Positions 53,813 through 63,757 of a stretch of DNA of 64,000 nucleotides are shown here, one piece after another (within the stretch, counting starts at the first letter, position 1; every line of letters starts with the position of its first letter). The position numbers and the translations under genes were made by a program. Origin of the DNA: Alkalibacterium gilvum (GTDB lineage Bacteria > Bacillota > Bacilli > Lactobacillales > Carnobacteriaceae_A); NCBI RefSeq assembly GCF_900109085.1, contig NZ_FNYW01000001.1, positions 152,221 to 216,220 on the forward strand, written 5' to 3'. The notes under the pieces are model-generated. The model saw nothing but the letters and a program-made list of their open reading frames with translations. It was not told the DNA's origin and made no database searches.

Positions 53813-55015
53813 TTATAAATCAAAAGCCTCGCACAAAAGACGTGCTGCTTTTTCACCATAGTTTTCATCTACAACATAAGACACGCTGATTTCAGAAGTT
53901 GTTACTTGGTAAAAGGGAATATCCGAAGTCAGTAGGGTTTTAAAAATTTTGGAAGCAACACCGGTCATATCACGCATTCCTGCTCCGATGACAGATAACT
54001 TACAATACGTTGTTTCGATTTTTACGTAAAGATTAGTATATGATTCTCTGAGCACGTCAAAAAGATAATTCAAATCTTTTTCTTCCGATTCTTTCACTGT
54101 AAACGATAATTGTAGACCTTCTTGGTTCTGAATTTGAGAAATCATATCGATATTGATTTCTGCTCCTTCTAGTTTATAAAATAAATCAGTTAGGAATGTT
54201 TTGGAATCAAGGGGGTAAGTAATGGTAACGTGAGCCATTTCTTTATCTAAGGCAACCCCTGTAACGGCTTTTCTTTCAAGCATTTGGTCATTTGGCACAA
54301 TCCATGTTCCTTTCTCATCAGATAATGTTTTTCCTAAGTAAATGGGAATGTTGTGATTATTGGCTAATTCTACACTGCGCGTTTCAAGGACACCTGCGCC
54401 CAGGGCAGACATCTCCATCATCTCCTCAAAGGAAATCATCTCCCAGCGTTTAGCGTTACTGTATATACGCGGATCTGTACTGAACACCCCTGTAACGTCG
54501 GTATAAATTTCGCAGGTACAATTTAGAGCGGCCGCAAGTGCGACAGCTGTGGTATCTGAACCACCACGTCCAAGTGTAGTCAGTTCGCCCACTTCATTAA
54601 ACCCTTGGAAACCAGCGACAATAAGTAAATCATTGGACTCAAAAAGGTTTTCCAAAAAGTCAGATTCTATTGAAGAAATTTTACTCTTTAAATGATGCCC
54701 GCGCGTTTCAATCCCCGCTTGGTAGCCAGTTAGGGGCTTTGTTCGAACATCCAAGTCATTGAGAGCTAGGGATAAAAATGAAATCGTTTGCTGTTCACCA
54801 GTATTAAGCAGCATAGCTAAATCTTTATCGTTAGGGTTAGCGGTCAGATGGCTGACTGATGTCAGTAGGTCATCCGTCGTTTTTCCCATCGCAGATACTA
54901 CAACGATTAATTGTTCATTTTTATTAATGCGCGATTTTAAATAATCCGCAAGGTCCTTTATTTTTGAAAAATCAGAGACACTGGAGCCTCCAAATTTTAA
55001 TACACTTCTTTTCAT
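53813..55015 (-). CDS. lysC: Aspartokinase (LysC type)
   Basis: A 400-aa aspartate kinase. The kinase domain opens KFGGSSVSDFSKI and includes VVVSAMGKTTDDLL, GYQAGIETRGHH, TLGRGGSDTTAVALAAAL and YTDVTGVFSTDPRI. Two ACT domains follow (about 265-400), containing VTGVALDKEMAHVTI and KLSVIGAGMRDMTGVASKIF, the feedback-sensing module. Monofunctional (no homoserine dehydrogenase). The lysine riboswitch and its terminator end 47 bp before the start, which makes lysine the expected transcriptional signal. First gene of the operon. Confidence 0.95.
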   Translation of the reverse strand: MKRSVLKFGGSSVSDFSKIKDLADYLKSRINKNEQLIVVVSAMGKTTDDLLTSVSHLTANPNDKDLAMLLNTGEQQTISFLSLALNDLDVRTKPLTGYQAGIETRGHHLKSKISSIESDFLENLFESNDLLIVAGFQGFNEVGELTTLGRGGSDTTAVALAAALNCTCEIYTDVTGVFSTDPRIYSNAKRWEMISFEEMMEMSALGAGVLETRSVELANNHNIPIYLGKTLSDEKGTWIVPNDQMLERKAVTGVALDKEMAHVTITYPLDSKTFLTDLFYKLEGAEINIDMISQIQNQEGLQLSFTVKESEEKDLNYLFDVLRESYTNLYVKIETTYCKLSVIGAGMRDMTGVASKIFKTLLTSDIPFYQVTTSEISVSYVVDENYGEKAARLLCEAFDL

Positions 55016-55062
55016 AACAACACCTTTTCTTTAAGTAATAGGGCAAGGATCTTTTTTTATGC

Positions 55063-55300
55063 AAAAAAACAAGCCGGGGTGGCCGGCTTGTTTTTAATTG
55101 ATATCCTCACAAGCGGAAGCCCTCCGTGTAGCTAGTGCTCTACGGCAGTCTGTATATTCTTAACATACAGCCCAACAAACGGTTTTCTGTAAAAAACACG
55201 CTGTTTCGGCAAAAGTCCCTTTCCAAAGCTTCGGATATACAGATCCCATTAAAGCTTGTACTGATGACATTTGCGCCTCATCCAAATTATTCAACTGATT
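55063..55300 (-). promoter_or_regulatory. Lysine riboswitch (L box) with intrinsic terminator
   Basis: Minus-strand leader of lysC. L-box elements in order: GATGAGGCGCAAATG..ATCAGTA, AAGGGACTTTTGCCGAAACA, TTGGGCTGTATG..ATACAGACTGCCG, and GGAGGGCTTCC. The expression platform is AAACAAGCCGG pairing with CCGGCTTGTTT plus a T7 run (55063-55095). Lysine binding should favour the terminator and shut off lysC-asd-dapA-dapB. Confidence 0.88.
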
Positions 55301-55660
55301 TGACTATGTATTAAAGCTTATCAAACTTTAATGTGCATGTAAACAGATAAACATTATAACCTAAAACTCTTTTTAGAATACCAATGCTATATATTCTGTA
55401 ATGCCGCTTAAATAAAGGGTTATAAATGGTTGAGAAGGTAATAGCAGCTTGAGACTTCAAATGCTATAAATTAATTATTAAAATCCCCTCATAATAAACA
55501 ACAAATAAAGATGGTATTTATGAATTCTATAGTAAACTCTAATGTTCTCTAATCATCTTTTTACTTTAAATATTTTCTGCATAATACCCCTTGATATTCA
55601 CATATAAAATCCTAAAAGGTACTACATATACATTATATAAATATTTATACAAACAGACTA
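55301..55660. other. AT-rich gap between lysine leader and arc promoter
   Basis: Holds a consensus minus-strand -10 TATAAT (55353-55358) that could start the lysine leader, without a good -35. I see no gene, RNA or repeat in the rest. Confidence 0.4.
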
Positions 55661-55671
55661 AAAGCAAGCAT

Positions 55672-55685
55672 GAAAAGCGCTTACA
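55672..55685 (+). promoter_or_regulatory. Candidate CcpA site (cre) before arcA
   Basis: GAAAAGCGCTTACA fits TGWNANCGNTNWCA at 12 of 14 positions, with a perfect right half. It lies 6 bp upstream of the putative -35 of arcA, a position compatible with sugar repression of arginine catabolism. Confidence 0.5.
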
Positions 55686-55691
55686 TATCTT

Positions 55692-55720
55692 TTAACAACA
55701 GCCTCCATTAGTGTTAGTAT
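55692..55720 (+). promoter_or_regulatory. Promoter of arcA
   Basis: -35 TTAACA, 17-bp spacer, -10 TAGTAT; leader of about 60 nt to the arcA start. Confidence 0.5.
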
Positions 55721-55788
55721 ACATATGTAAAGCAGTGAACAAAAAATTATTTAAACAGGGCGACTTGTTTAAAAAAGGAGAGAGAAAA

Positions 55789-57030
55789 ATGAGTGATGAT
55801 AAAAAGGCCATCAGTATTTTTTCGGAAATCGGTGACTTGCAGACAGTTCTTCTGAAACGTCCGGGAAGAGAGATTGAAAACTTAACTCCGGATATCATGG
55901 AACGGCTATTATTTGATGATATTCCTCATTTACCTGTTATTCAAAAAGAACATGATAAATTTGCAGATGCATTAAGGGACAATGATATTGAGGTCCTGTA
56001 TCTGGAAAAACTCTCAGCTGAAGCTATTGATGCATCCAATACGAAGGAACACTTTGTAGACATCATGCTCGATGAATCAGATATTCGATCAGAAAAAGTA
56101 TATCAAGCATTGAAGGACTATTTACTATCAATGAGTACGTTTGATATGGTAGAAACTATTATGGCTGGGGTACGTAAAAAAGAAATAGATGTTGAGTCCA
56201 ATCATCTGTCTGATTTAAGCGACGGCCATCAATACCCGTTTTATATGGATCCGATGCCAAATTTATATTTCACTCGTGATCCCGGTGTGTCGATTGGACA
56301 TGGTATGGCAATAAACAATATGACTTATACAGCACGTAAGCGAGAAACGCTATTTTTAGAAACAATCATGAGGTATCATCCACGATTTAAAGACAGTAAT
56401 ATCGAGATGTGGCGCGATAGAAACGAAACCACATCGATGGAAGGTGGGGATGTGCTGATCTTGAACGATAAAGTTTTGGCTATTGGGATCTCTCAGCGTA
56501 CTGAAGCGCGAGCTATAGAAGATTTAGCACAAGAATTATTTGAAAAGCATTCATCCTTTGATAAGATTCTAGCTATGAAAATCCCTAATGTCAGAGCCAT
56601 GATGCATTTGGATACGGTCTTTACAATGATTGACTATGACAAATTCACTATACATCCAGGTATTTTGGAACTTGACGGCTCAATTGATACGTATACACTT
56701 GAAAAATCGAGTGAATCAGATGATCTAAAAATTACGCATCAGACAGATTTGAAAAAAGTACTGAAAGAAGCGCTAGGCGTTGAGGACATTGATTTGATTC
56801 AATGTGGTGGTGGTGACGCGATTGCTGCACCGAGAGAGCAGTGGAATGATGGATCCAACACATTGGCGATTGCCCCAGGCGTAGTGGTGACTTATGATAG
56901 AAACTATGTATCCAATGCTTTGATGAGAGAAAAAGGGATAAAAGTTATTGAGGTAGAATCAAGCGAACTATCTAGAGGTCGCGGTGGTCCACGCTGTATG
57001 AGTATGCCATTGATAAGAAAAGGAATATAA
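55789..57030 (+). CDS. arcA: Arginine deiminase
   Basis: A 413-aa enzyme hydrolysing arginine to citrulline and ammonia. The ATG at 55789 has AAAGGAGAG upstream; the longer in-frame start at 55711 overlaps the promoter. Motifs: [48 protein letters not shown] (Glu/Asp), [10 protein letters not shown] (His) and the nucleophile C403 in [13 protein letters not shown]. First gene of the arginine deiminase pathway cluster, giving ATP and acid resistance; arcB follows 21 bp downstream. Confidence 0.97.
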   Translation: MSDDKKAISIFSEIGDLQTVLLKRPGREIENLTPDIMERLLFDDIPHLPVIQKEHDKFADALRDNDIEVLYLEKLSAEAIDASNTKEHFVDIMLDESDIRSEKVYQALKDYLLSMSTFDMVETIMAGVRKKEIDVESNHLSDLSDGHQYPFYMDPMPNLYFTRDPGVSIGHGMAINNMTYTARKRETLFLETIMRYHPRFKDSNIEMWRDRNETTSMEGGDVLILNDKVLAIGISQRTEARAIEDLAQELFEKHSSFDKILAMKIPNVRAMMHLDTVFTMIDYDKFTIHPGILELDGSIDTYTLEKSSESDDLKITHQTDLKKVLKEALGVEDIDLIQCGGGDAIAAPREQWNDGSNTLAIAPGVVVTYDRNYVSNALMREKGIKVIEVESSELSRGRGGPRCMSMPLIRKGI

Positions 57031-57051
57031 TTAATACAAGGAGGAATTACA

Positions 57052-58065
57052 ATGAAAAGTGTATTTCAAAAGCGTAGTTTTTTAAAAGAGAAAGATTTTA
57101 CTAAAGAGGAACTGATGTATTTAATTGATTTTTCAGCTCATCTAAAGGATATGAAGAAAAAAGGGATCCCTCATCGTTATCTTGAAGGAAAGAATATTGC
57201 CCTATTATTTGAAAAAGCATCAACGCGTACGCGTTCCGCTTTCACTACTGCCTCAATTGACTTGGGAGCCCATCCAGAATATTTAGGTAAAAATGATATT
57301 CAGATTGGTAAGAAAGAATCAATTGAAGATACTGCTAAAGTATTAGGTCGGATGTTTGACGGTATAGAGTTCCGTGGATTCAAACAAGAAAGTGTTGAGC
57401 TTCTGGCAGAGCATGCTGGTGTGCCAGTGTGGAACGGTTTAACAGACGAGTGGCACCCGACACAGATGATTGCTGATTATTTAACATTGAAAGAAAATTT
57501 TGGAAAACTGGAAGGCTTGACGTTGGCTTATACAGGAGACGGCCGTAATAATGTAGCAAATAGCTTGCTTGTTACTGGAGCTATCCTTGGCGTGAATGTG
57601 CATATTGTATCACCTGAATCATTGTTCCCAGATCAAGAAATTGTTGACCTGGCAAAAGATTATGCAGAAAAATCAGGAAGTCAGATATTGGTTACGGATG
57701 ATGTCAAGAAAGGTGTGAAAGGAGCCGATGCCCTCTATACTGATGTATGGGTGTCAATGGGAGAAGAAGATAAATTTGAAGAGCGTGTCAATTTATTGAA
57801 ACCTTATCAGATAAATATGGCTATGCTCAATAACACAGGAAAAGATGAAACGATTCTCTTGCACTGCCTACCTGCTTTCCACGATACACAAACTGAATAT
57901 GGAAAAATGGTGGAGGAAAAATTTGGCGAGATAGAAATGGAAGTCACAGATAAAGCCTTCCGCAGTAAGCACGCTCGCCAGTTTGATCAGGCAGAAAACC
58001 GTATGCACTCAATCAAGGCTATCATGGCTGCGACGCTAGGTAATCTATTTATCCCACACGTATAA
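57052..58065 (+). CDS. arcB: Ornithine carbamoyltransferase, catabolic
   Basis: A 337-aa enzyme converting citrulline and phosphate to ornithine and carbamoyl phosphate. Carbamoyl-phosphate site [12 protein letters not shown]; substrate loops [32 protein letters not shown] (HPTQ) and [10 protein letters not shown] with the catalytic Cys. AAGGAGG precedes the ATG. Placement directly after arcA makes it the catabolic enzyme. A strong hairpin lies before arcD. Confidence 0.97.
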   Translation: MKSVFQKRSFLKEKDFTKEELMYLIDFSAHLKDMKKKGIPHRYLEGKNIALLFEKASTRTRSAFTTASIDLGAHPEYLGKNDIQIGKKESIEDTAKVLGRMFDGIEFRGFKQESVELLAEHAGVPVWNGLTDEWHPTQMIADYLTLKENFGKLEGLTLAYTGDGRNNVANSLLVTGAILGVNVHIVSPESLFPDQEIVDLAKDYAEKSGSQILVTDDVKKGVKGADALYTDVWVSMGEEDKFEERVNLLKPYQINMAMLNNTGKDETILLHCLPAFHDTQTEYGKMVEEKFGEIEMEVTDKAFRSKHARQFDQAENRMHSIKAIMAATLGNLFIPHV

Positions 58066-58073
58066 TCTAAACT

Positions 58074-58110
58074 AAATAAACTGACTGGATGCGCCAGTCA
58101 GTTTATTTAA
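58074..58110 (+). terminator. Hairpin between arcB and arcD
   Basis: AAATAAACTGACTGG pairs perfectly with CCAGTCAGTTTATTT across a 5-nt loop. It could end most transcripts after arcB or set the arcD level; a long T-run is lacking. Confidence 0.75.
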
Positions 58111-58176
58111 TCTTAATTTCAAACTAGAATGTATTCATTTATTGGTATTACAAATAATGAGCTGGAGGGGTTAAAA

Positions 58177-59685
58177 ATGTCTGATAATAAATTTAAAGAT
58201 AAATTAATGTCCTTGCCATCATCGTTTACAATACTATTTATAATTATCGTTATTATGTCTATTCTTACATGGTTCGTTCCCGCAGGCAGTTATGAAGTCA
58301 ATGATGCAGGGGAAATCATTGCAGGCACATTCGCTTATTCAGAACAACAACCACAAGGTATTTGGGATATATTTATGGCTCCTGTTAAAGGGATGCTTGG
58401 GACTGATACAACACCAGGTGCCATTGAAGTCTCTCTCTTTATTTTAGTTGTAGGTGGATTTTTAGGCGTTGTGAATAAAACAGGTGCACTTGATACGGCA
58501 ATCGGTCAAGTGGTTAGCGCAAACAAAGGCAGAGAGAAAGCGCTCATTCCTATTTTAATGCTAATCTTTGCTTTAGGCGGAACAACGTATGGTATGGCTG
58601 AAGAAACACTCGCTTTTTATCCATTAATCATTCCTGTGATGATAGCGGTAGGGTTTGATATGCTTGTCGCTGTATCTGTTATACTTTTAGGTGCTGGTGT
58701 AGGGGTGCTAGCTTCTACAGTGAACCCCTTTGCGACAGGGGTGGCCTCACAAGCTTTAGGTATAAGTCCGGGTGACGGCATTGTCCTTCGGCTGATATTC
58801 TTTGTGGTCATGTATGGTATAACGACAGCTTACGTCTATCGGTATGCATCGAAAGTTCAGAAAAACCGAGAAAAATCGCTTGTATTTGAAGATTACGAAA
58901 AGAATAAAAATAAATTCAAAACAAAAAATCAAGATGCCAAAATGAACACAAGGCAAAAAATAGTGATCGTCCTCTTCTCCTTAACATTTATTGTGATGGT
59001 TATCAGTCTAATTCCATGGACCTTGCTTAATGAAAACTGGACGTTATTTGAAACATTCAACACCTGGTTGATGGGATTACCTATTATAGGAACGTTACTA
59101 GGGCAGCAAATGGTTCCGCTGGGCGACTGGTATTTCCAAGAAATCACAATGTTGTTCTTAGCGATGGCTGTTATTATCGGTATGATTTACAGAGTACCGG
59201 AAAAAGATATTGTTTCAGGCTTCGTGGAGGGAGCAAAAGAACTCTTGAGTGTGGCATTGATTGTGGCGCTTGCTCGAGGGATTCAGGTTATAATGAATGA
59301 AGGAATGATTACAGATACTATCCTGCATTTTGGAGAACAAGCTTTATCTGGTTTATCACCCGTTGTCTTCTCAGTGTTAACGTATATTTTCTACATTCCT
59401 CTATCCTTCTTGATTCCATCTACTTCTGGTTTAGCATCAGCAACGATGGGAATAATGGGGCCCCTAGGATCCTTTGTAGGTGTGTCAGAGCATATTGTTG
59501 TCACAGCTTTCCAATCAGCCAGTGGTATAGTCAACTTGGTCACACCGACTTTTGGCGTTGTTATGGGAGCTTTGGCTATTGCAGAGGTTGAACTAGTCAC
59601 GTGGTGGAAATATACAGCTAAACTCATTGGTATTCTCTTTATAGCAACATGTATTCTGCTCGCTATAGGCGTGTTGTTCTTATAA
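58177..59685 (+). CDS. arcD: YfcC-type arginine/ornithine antiporter (ArcD)
   Basis: A 502-aa transporter with about 11-12 membrane helices. The start at 58177 follows GGAGGGG. It belongs to the YfcC family (C4-dicarboxylate anaerobic carrier-like superfamily) rather than the APC-type ArcD of Pseudomonas: signatures are SILTWFVPAGSYEV, GGTTYGMAEETLAFYPLIIPVM, STVNPFATGVASQALG, IPLSFLIPSTSGLASATMGIMGPLG and ASGIVNLVTPTFGVVMGALAIA. In streptococci such proteins sit in arc operons and are annotated as ArcD. Its position supports arginine-ornithine exchange. No carbamate kinase gene follows. Confidence 0.85.
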   Translation: MSDNKFKDKLMSLPSSFTILFIIIVIMSILTWFVPAGSYEVNDAGEIIAGTFAYSEQQPQGIWDIFMAPVKGMLGTDTTPGAIEVSLFILVVGGFLGVVNKTGALDTAIGQVVSANKGREKALIPILMLIFALGGTTYGMAEETLAFYPLIIPVMIAVGFDMLVAVSVILLGAGVGVLASTVNPFATGVASQALGISPGDGIVLRLIFFVVMYGITTAYVYRYASKVQKNREKSLVFEDYEKNKNKFKTKNQDAKMNTRQKIVIVLFSLTFIVMVISLIPWTLLNENWTLFETFNTWLMGLPIIGTLLGQQMVPLGDWYFQEITMLFLAMAVIIGMIYRVPEKDIVSGFVEGAKELLSVALIVALARGIQVIMNEGMITDTILHFGEQALSGLSPVVFSVLTYIFYIPLSFLIPSTSGLASATMGIMGPLGSFVGVSEHIVVTAFQSASGIVNLVTPTFGVVMGALAIAEVELVTWWKYTAKLIGILFIATCILLAIGVLFL

Positions 59686-59704
59686 AAATCAGCATAAATA
59701 AGAA

Positions 59705-59747
59705 AAGATTCCCGATGCGGCTAAGCTGTCGTTTCGGGAATTTTTTT
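59705..59747 (+). terminator. Terminator of arcD
   Basis: AAGATTCCCGA..CG pairs with CG..TTCGGGAATTT, then T7. Beyond it, an AT-rich imperfect inverted repeat lies at 59810-59845 (ATGAAT/ATTCAT core). Confidence 0.75.
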
Positions 59748-59911
59748 GTTGTAGTCAAGGACTGAAAAGTTTAACGCGTAAACGTCCAACCAAGTAAGTG
59801 AATAGACACTTATATAAATGAATTTTTCTATTCATATAAATAAAAAACATAGGGTCAATTTGAATATGTAAACGAATTCGAATGTGTTTGAATGATTTTG
59901 GAAGAAAAAGA

Positions 59912-59940
59912 TTGTTTTTTAAATTTTATCGTGTTAAACT
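59912..59940 (+). promoter_or_regulatory. Promoter of fruR-fruK-fruA
   Basis: -35 TTGTTT, 17-bp spacer, -10 TAAACT, ending 20 bp before the GTG start. Upstream, TGTAAACGAATTCG (59867-59880) is a partial cre match (12 of 14), followed by repeated GAAT elements that could be the FruR operator. Confidence 0.45.
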
Positions 59941-59960
59941 AATTTCAAGAGGTGGGGAAA

Positions 59961-60704
59961 GTGCTTACAGAGGAAAGATACAAATATATTATTGAACAAT
60001 TAAAGCAACAACCGACTGTATCAGTACAAGACTTGGTTATGAAATTAAACCATTCTGAGTCAACAATAAGACGCGATTTAACGACGCTTGAGGAACAAGA
60101 TGTCCTTGTTCGCATACATGGAGGGGCTAGAAGAAAACGTCAACCCGTGGATGAACCGACAATGGATGAAAAAACAGTCAAATTCATTCATGAGAAAGAA
60201 AGAATCAGTCAACTAGCGGCTTCTTTGATTAACGACTTTGACGTTATTTACCTTGACGCGGGAACGACAACCTATGCTATGATTCCACATTTGAAAGGGA
60301 AAAATATTACGGTCGTAACTAACGGCGTCCCACATGCGGCACTGTTAACTGACTATAACATTGAAACAATACTCTTAGGTGGAAAAATTAAACAAAGAAC
60401 AAAAGCGATTATCGGATCAATTGCTGAACAGCAACTTGATAAGGTGAATTTCAATAAAGCCTTTATGGGAATGAATGGTGTCGATGGTAACAAAGGATAC
60501 ACCACGCCTGATATAGAAGAAGCAGCAATTAAAGCAAAGGCAATCGAGCAGTCTGATCAAGCCTACGTTCTTGTGGACACATCGAAAGTAAATGACATCA
60601 GTTTTTCAAAAGTTGCATCAATTGAAGAATGTACCATCATCACCAATCATCTATATGATGAACAAGAAGACATCAAAGAACATACCATAGTAATGGAGGC
60701 ATAA
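59961..60704 (+). CDS. fruR: DeoR-family fructose operon repressor
   Basis: A 247-aa regulator. The GTG at 59961 gives the family-typical start LTEERYKYIIEQL, with AGGTGGGG upstream; an in-frame GTG at 59952 lies inside that RBS. The N-terminal helix-turn-helix is about 5-55 (VSVQDLVMKLNHSESTIRRDLTTLEEQ), and the C-terminal sugar-phosphate-binding domain has VIYLDAGTTTYAMIPHL, VTNGVPHAALLTDY and GIDG-like GMNGVDGNKGYTTPD. The gene starts the fruRKA operon and probably senses fructose-1-phosphate. Confidence 0.9.
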   Translation: MLTEERYKYIIEQLKQQPTVSVQDLVMKLNHSESTIRRDLTTLEEQDVLVRIHGGARRKRQPVDEPTMDEKTVKFIHEKERISQLAASLINDFDVIYLDAGTTTYAMIPHLKGKNITVVTNGVPHAALLTDYNIETILLGGKIKQRTKAIIGSIAEQQLDKVNFNKAFMGMNGVDGNKGYTTPDIEEAAIKAKAIEQSDQAYVLVDTSKVNDISFSKVASIEECTIITNHLYDEQEDIKEHTIVMEA

Positions 60705-60708
60705 GAAT

Positions 60709-61632
60709 ATGATTTACACAGTAACATTAAATCCATCGATTGATTATGTTATATATCCAAATAACACAATTAAACTTGGAGAACTAAACAGATTCGATAA
60801 GAGTCATAAATCAGCTGGAGGCAAAGGAATAAACGTTTCCCGCATTCTCAAGCAATTAAATACAGAGAACAAGGCCCTTGGCTTTGTTGGAGGTCACACC
60901 GGAAAATTACTCACAGATTTACTTTCAGATGAAAATGTTGAGACTGATTTTACATCCATCAAAGCTTCCACACGCATTAATGTGAAAGTCAAAGGCGACC
61001 AGGAGACAGAAATAAATGATAGAGGCCCACGTGTAACAGAGTCTGAGAGTGCTGATTTTTATTCCACCTTAGCTCATTTAGCCAAAAACGATTTGGTTGT
61101 TATTGCCGGAAGCAAGCCTGATGGTCTATCAGAGGACTATTATCAGAATCTGATTGATTATGTTGAAAGCAAAGAAGCTGATTTCATTATTGATACAACG
61201 GGAAAGGAACTGCAGATGGCTTTATCAAAGAAACCATTCTTAGTGAAGCCTAATATACATGAACTAGAAGATTTGTATGGTGTAACCTTGGACACGATAG
61301 ACGATATTATTCCTTATGGTAAAAAAATGCTTGAAGCGGGTGCACAACATACTATTATATCTTTGGGTGAAAAAGGCGCTCTATTTTTTATGAAGGATGA
61401 GGTTTACTATAGTGCTCCACCAGAAGGTCAGCTCGTCAATTCGGTTGGTTCAGGGGATTCGATGATTGCAGGGTTTATCGGAGAATACCAAAAGGCTAAT
61501 AACCCACTGGATGCTTTTAAAATGAGTTTGGCTTGCGGAAGCGCGACTGCTTTCAAGGAAGATCTAGCTAAGAAGGAAGACATCACCAAATTAGCATCAC
61601 AAATTAAAATTGAAAAATTGGAGGAGAAGTAA
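60709..61632 (+). CDS. fruK: 1-Phosphofructokinase
   Basis: A 307-aa PfkB-family kinase phosphorylating fructose-1-phosphate to fructose-1,6-bisphosphate. MIYTVTLNPSIDYVIY is the usual N-terminus; HKSAGGKGINVSRIL binds the sugar phosphate; the C-terminal signature SVGSGDSMIAGFIGEY carries the catalytic Asp and anion hole. It begins 4 bp after fruR and is followed without a gap by fruA, so translation is probably coupled. Confidence 0.95.
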   Translation: MIYTVTLNPSIDYVIYPNNTIKLGELNRFDKSHKSAGGKGINVSRILKQLNTENKALGFVGGHTGKLLTDLLSDENVETDFTSIKASTRINVKVKGDQETEINDRGPRVTESESADFYSTLAHLAKNDLVVIAGSKPDGLSEDYYQNLIDYVESKEADFIIDTTGKELQMALSKKPFLVKPNIHELEDLYGVTLDTIDDIIPYGKKMLEAGAQHTIISLGEKGALFFMKDEVYYSAPPEGQLVNSVGSGDSMIAGFIGEYQKANNPLDAFKMSLACGSATAFKEDLAKKEDITKLASQIKIEKLEEK

Positions 61633-63531
61633 ATGAAAATCAATGATGTTTTGAAAAAAGACTTAATGATAATGGATATGAAGGCTCGAACAAAAGAATC
61701 AGCTATAGATGAAATGGTCAAGCGCCTAGTTGATGAAGGTGTTGTTAATGACTTTGATACTTTTAAAGAAGGGATCATGAATCGTGAAGCACAGACATCA
61801 ACAGGTTTAGGTGATGGTATTGCCATGCCTCACTCAAAAAATAAGGCTGTTGTTGAACCTGCTGTCTTGTTTGCTAAGTCATCAAATGGCGTAAATTACG
61901 ATGCGCTAGATGGGCAGCCTGTTGAAATATTCTTTATGATAGCTGCTCCAGAAGGTGGAAATAACTTACATCTTGAAGTGTTAGCTTCACTTTCACGCCG
62001 TCTAGTGGATGCAGAGGTTGTACAAGCATTGAAAACAACGCAAAAACCCGAAGATGTTCAACTTATTTTTGATGAAAGCAACGAGGAAGAAGCAGTTACT
62101 GAAACACAAGCTAATGAAAAAGGTAAGAAATTCGTTGTGGCTGTTACAGCTTGTCCTACGGGGATTGCGCATACGTATATGGCAGAGGATGCTCTCAAGA
62201 AAAAAGCAGCTGAAATGGGTGTTGAAATTCGCGTTGAAACGAACGGAACAGACGGCGCCAAGAATAAATTAACGCGTGAGGAAATCGAGCGTGCAGATGG
62301 TGTCATCGTTGCGGCCGATAAAAAAGTAGACACAGCTCGCTTTAATGGGAAGCCTGTCGTGGAACGTCCGGTTTCTGATGGAATTAAAAAAGCAGAAGAA
62401 TTAATAACAAAAGCAAGTACAGGAGATGCTCCTTTATACAAATCTGATGATAGCGCCAATACAGAAGAGTCATCAGATTCATCAGAAGGCGGATCAATCT
62501 GGCAATCAATATATAAAGATTTAATGAATGGGATCTCACATATGTTGCCATTCGTTGTTGGTGGCGGAATTTTACTTGCGTTATCATTCCTATTCGAATC
62601 ATTTTTAGGTTCTGACAGTGTATTCTTTACATCATTGAATACAATAGGTGGTTCCGCATTCCAATTCCTTATTCCTATTTTAGCAGGCTACATTGCGTAC
62701 AGTATTGCTGACCGTCCTGGCTTACTACCTGGTATGGCTGGTGGTTTCCTAGCCGTAGAAAGTAATGCCGGTTTCTTAGGCGGTTTAGTTGCAGGTTTTG
62801 TCGCTGGTTATGTAATGAATGCAATTAAGAAAATGCTTAAAGGCGTCCCAAAAACGTTTGAAGGACTTAAAAGTATTTTACTTTATCCAGTATTAGGCTT
62901 ACTTGTTGTTGGTTTACTCATGTTCTTTATCATTGGTCCATTTTTCGCAGTTATTAACAATGCAATGCTTGATTTCTTAAATAGTCTAGGTACAGGTAAT
63001 GTCGTGTTACTTGGTGCAGTCTTAGGCGGAATGATGGCTGTAGACATGGGTGGTCCGGTAAACAAAGCCGCTTATGCTTTCTCTATAGGTATCTTCACAG
63101 ATACAGGCGACGGCGCCTTAATGGCCGCAGTTATGGTTGGCGGAATGATCCCACCATTAGCCATTGCACTATCAACCGTATTATTTAAATCTAAATTTAC
63201 TGATTTGGAAAAACAATCAGGCTTATCTAATTTCGTTCTAGGCGTTTCATTTATTACTGAAGGAGCGATTCCGTTTGCTGCTGCAGACCCAGTACGTGTC
63301 ATCGGTTCATCTGTTTTGGGTGCAGCCATTGGTGGCGGATTGACTCAACTATGGAACGTATCTATACCAGCACCACATGGCGGTTTATTCGTTGCTGGTA
63401 TTGGTGAAAATCCGTTATTGTTCATTGTAGCGCTACTTATCGGTTCGATTATTTCTGCAGTCGCTATGGGTTTATGGAAGCCAAGAGTAGACACTACAAA
63501 TAAAAATGCAGTAGAGAGTAACTTAAACTAA
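61633..63531 (+). CDS. fruA: PTS fructose transporter subunit IIABC
   Basis: A 632-aa fused phosphotransferase permease importing fructose as fructose-1-phosphate. EIIA (about 1-148) has the phospho-His H67 in GIAMPHSKNKAV. EIIB (about 170-268) has the phospho-Cys C174 in VTACPTGIAHTYMAEDAL. EIIC (about 290-625) is the membrane channel with ILAGYIAYSIADRPGLLPGM, MAVDMGGPVNKAAYAFS, FITEGAIPFAAADP and IPAPHGGLFV. The ATG follows the fruK stop directly, with GGAGGAG inside the end of fruK. A terminator follows. Confidence 0.97.
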   Translation: MKINDVLKKDLMIMDMKARTKESAIDEMVKRLVDEGVVNDFDTFKEGIMNREAQTSTGLGDGIAMPHSKNKAVVEPAVLFAKSSNGVNYDALDGQPVEIFFMIAAPEGGNNLHLEVLASLSRRLVDAEVVQALKTTQKPEDVQLIFDESNEEEAVTETQANEKGKKFVVAVTACPTGIAHTYMAEDALKKKAAEMGVEIRVETNGTDGAKNKLTREEIERADGVIVAADKKVDTARFNGKPVVERPVSDGIKKAEELITKASTGDAPLYKSDDSANTEESSDSSEGGSIWQSIYKDLMNGISHMLPFVVGGGILLALSFLFESFLGSDSVFFTSLNTIGGSAFQFLIPILAGYIAYSIADRPGLLPGMAGGFLAVESNAGFLGGLVAGFVAGYVMNAIKKMLKGVPKTFEGLKSILLYPVLGLLVVGLLMFFIIGPFFAVINNAMLDFLNSLGTGNVVLLGAVLGGMMAVDMGGPVNKAAYAFSIGIFTDTGDGALMAAVMVGGMIPPLAIALSTVLFKSKFTDLEKQSGLSNFVLGVSFITEGAIPFAAADPVRVIGSSVLGAAIGGGLTQLWNVSIPAPHGGLFVAGIGENPLLFIVALLIGSIISAVAMGLWKPRVDTTNKNAVESNLN

Positions 63532-63547
63532 AAACAGATAACATATA

Positions 63548-63585
63548 AAAAAAAGACTTCTCGTATTAGAGGAGTCTTTTTTTTT
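63548..63585 (+). terminator. Terminator of fru operon
   Basis: AAAAAAGACT.CTC pairs with GAG.AGTCTTTTTT around GTATTA, then more T. Confidence 0.85.
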
Positions 63586-63757
63586 ATATAGAACAAGCGT
63601 TCTGTATTTTGTTATTTTCAAAGGACATAAGCTGCAGAATAGATAGTAAAGGCTATGTGTAAAATTAATGTCGGAACAGAAAAATATCGGTCTGGACAAA
63701 AAGAAAGAAGACCCTTAATCTAGAGATAACGATAACGCTAGAGAAAGAGGTCTTCTT

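Noticed and set aside
62058..62459. Minus-strand frame of 133 codons opposite fruA
   Set aside because: Antisense shadow of the EIIA-EIIB region with Ser/Ala-rich composition typical of such shadows.
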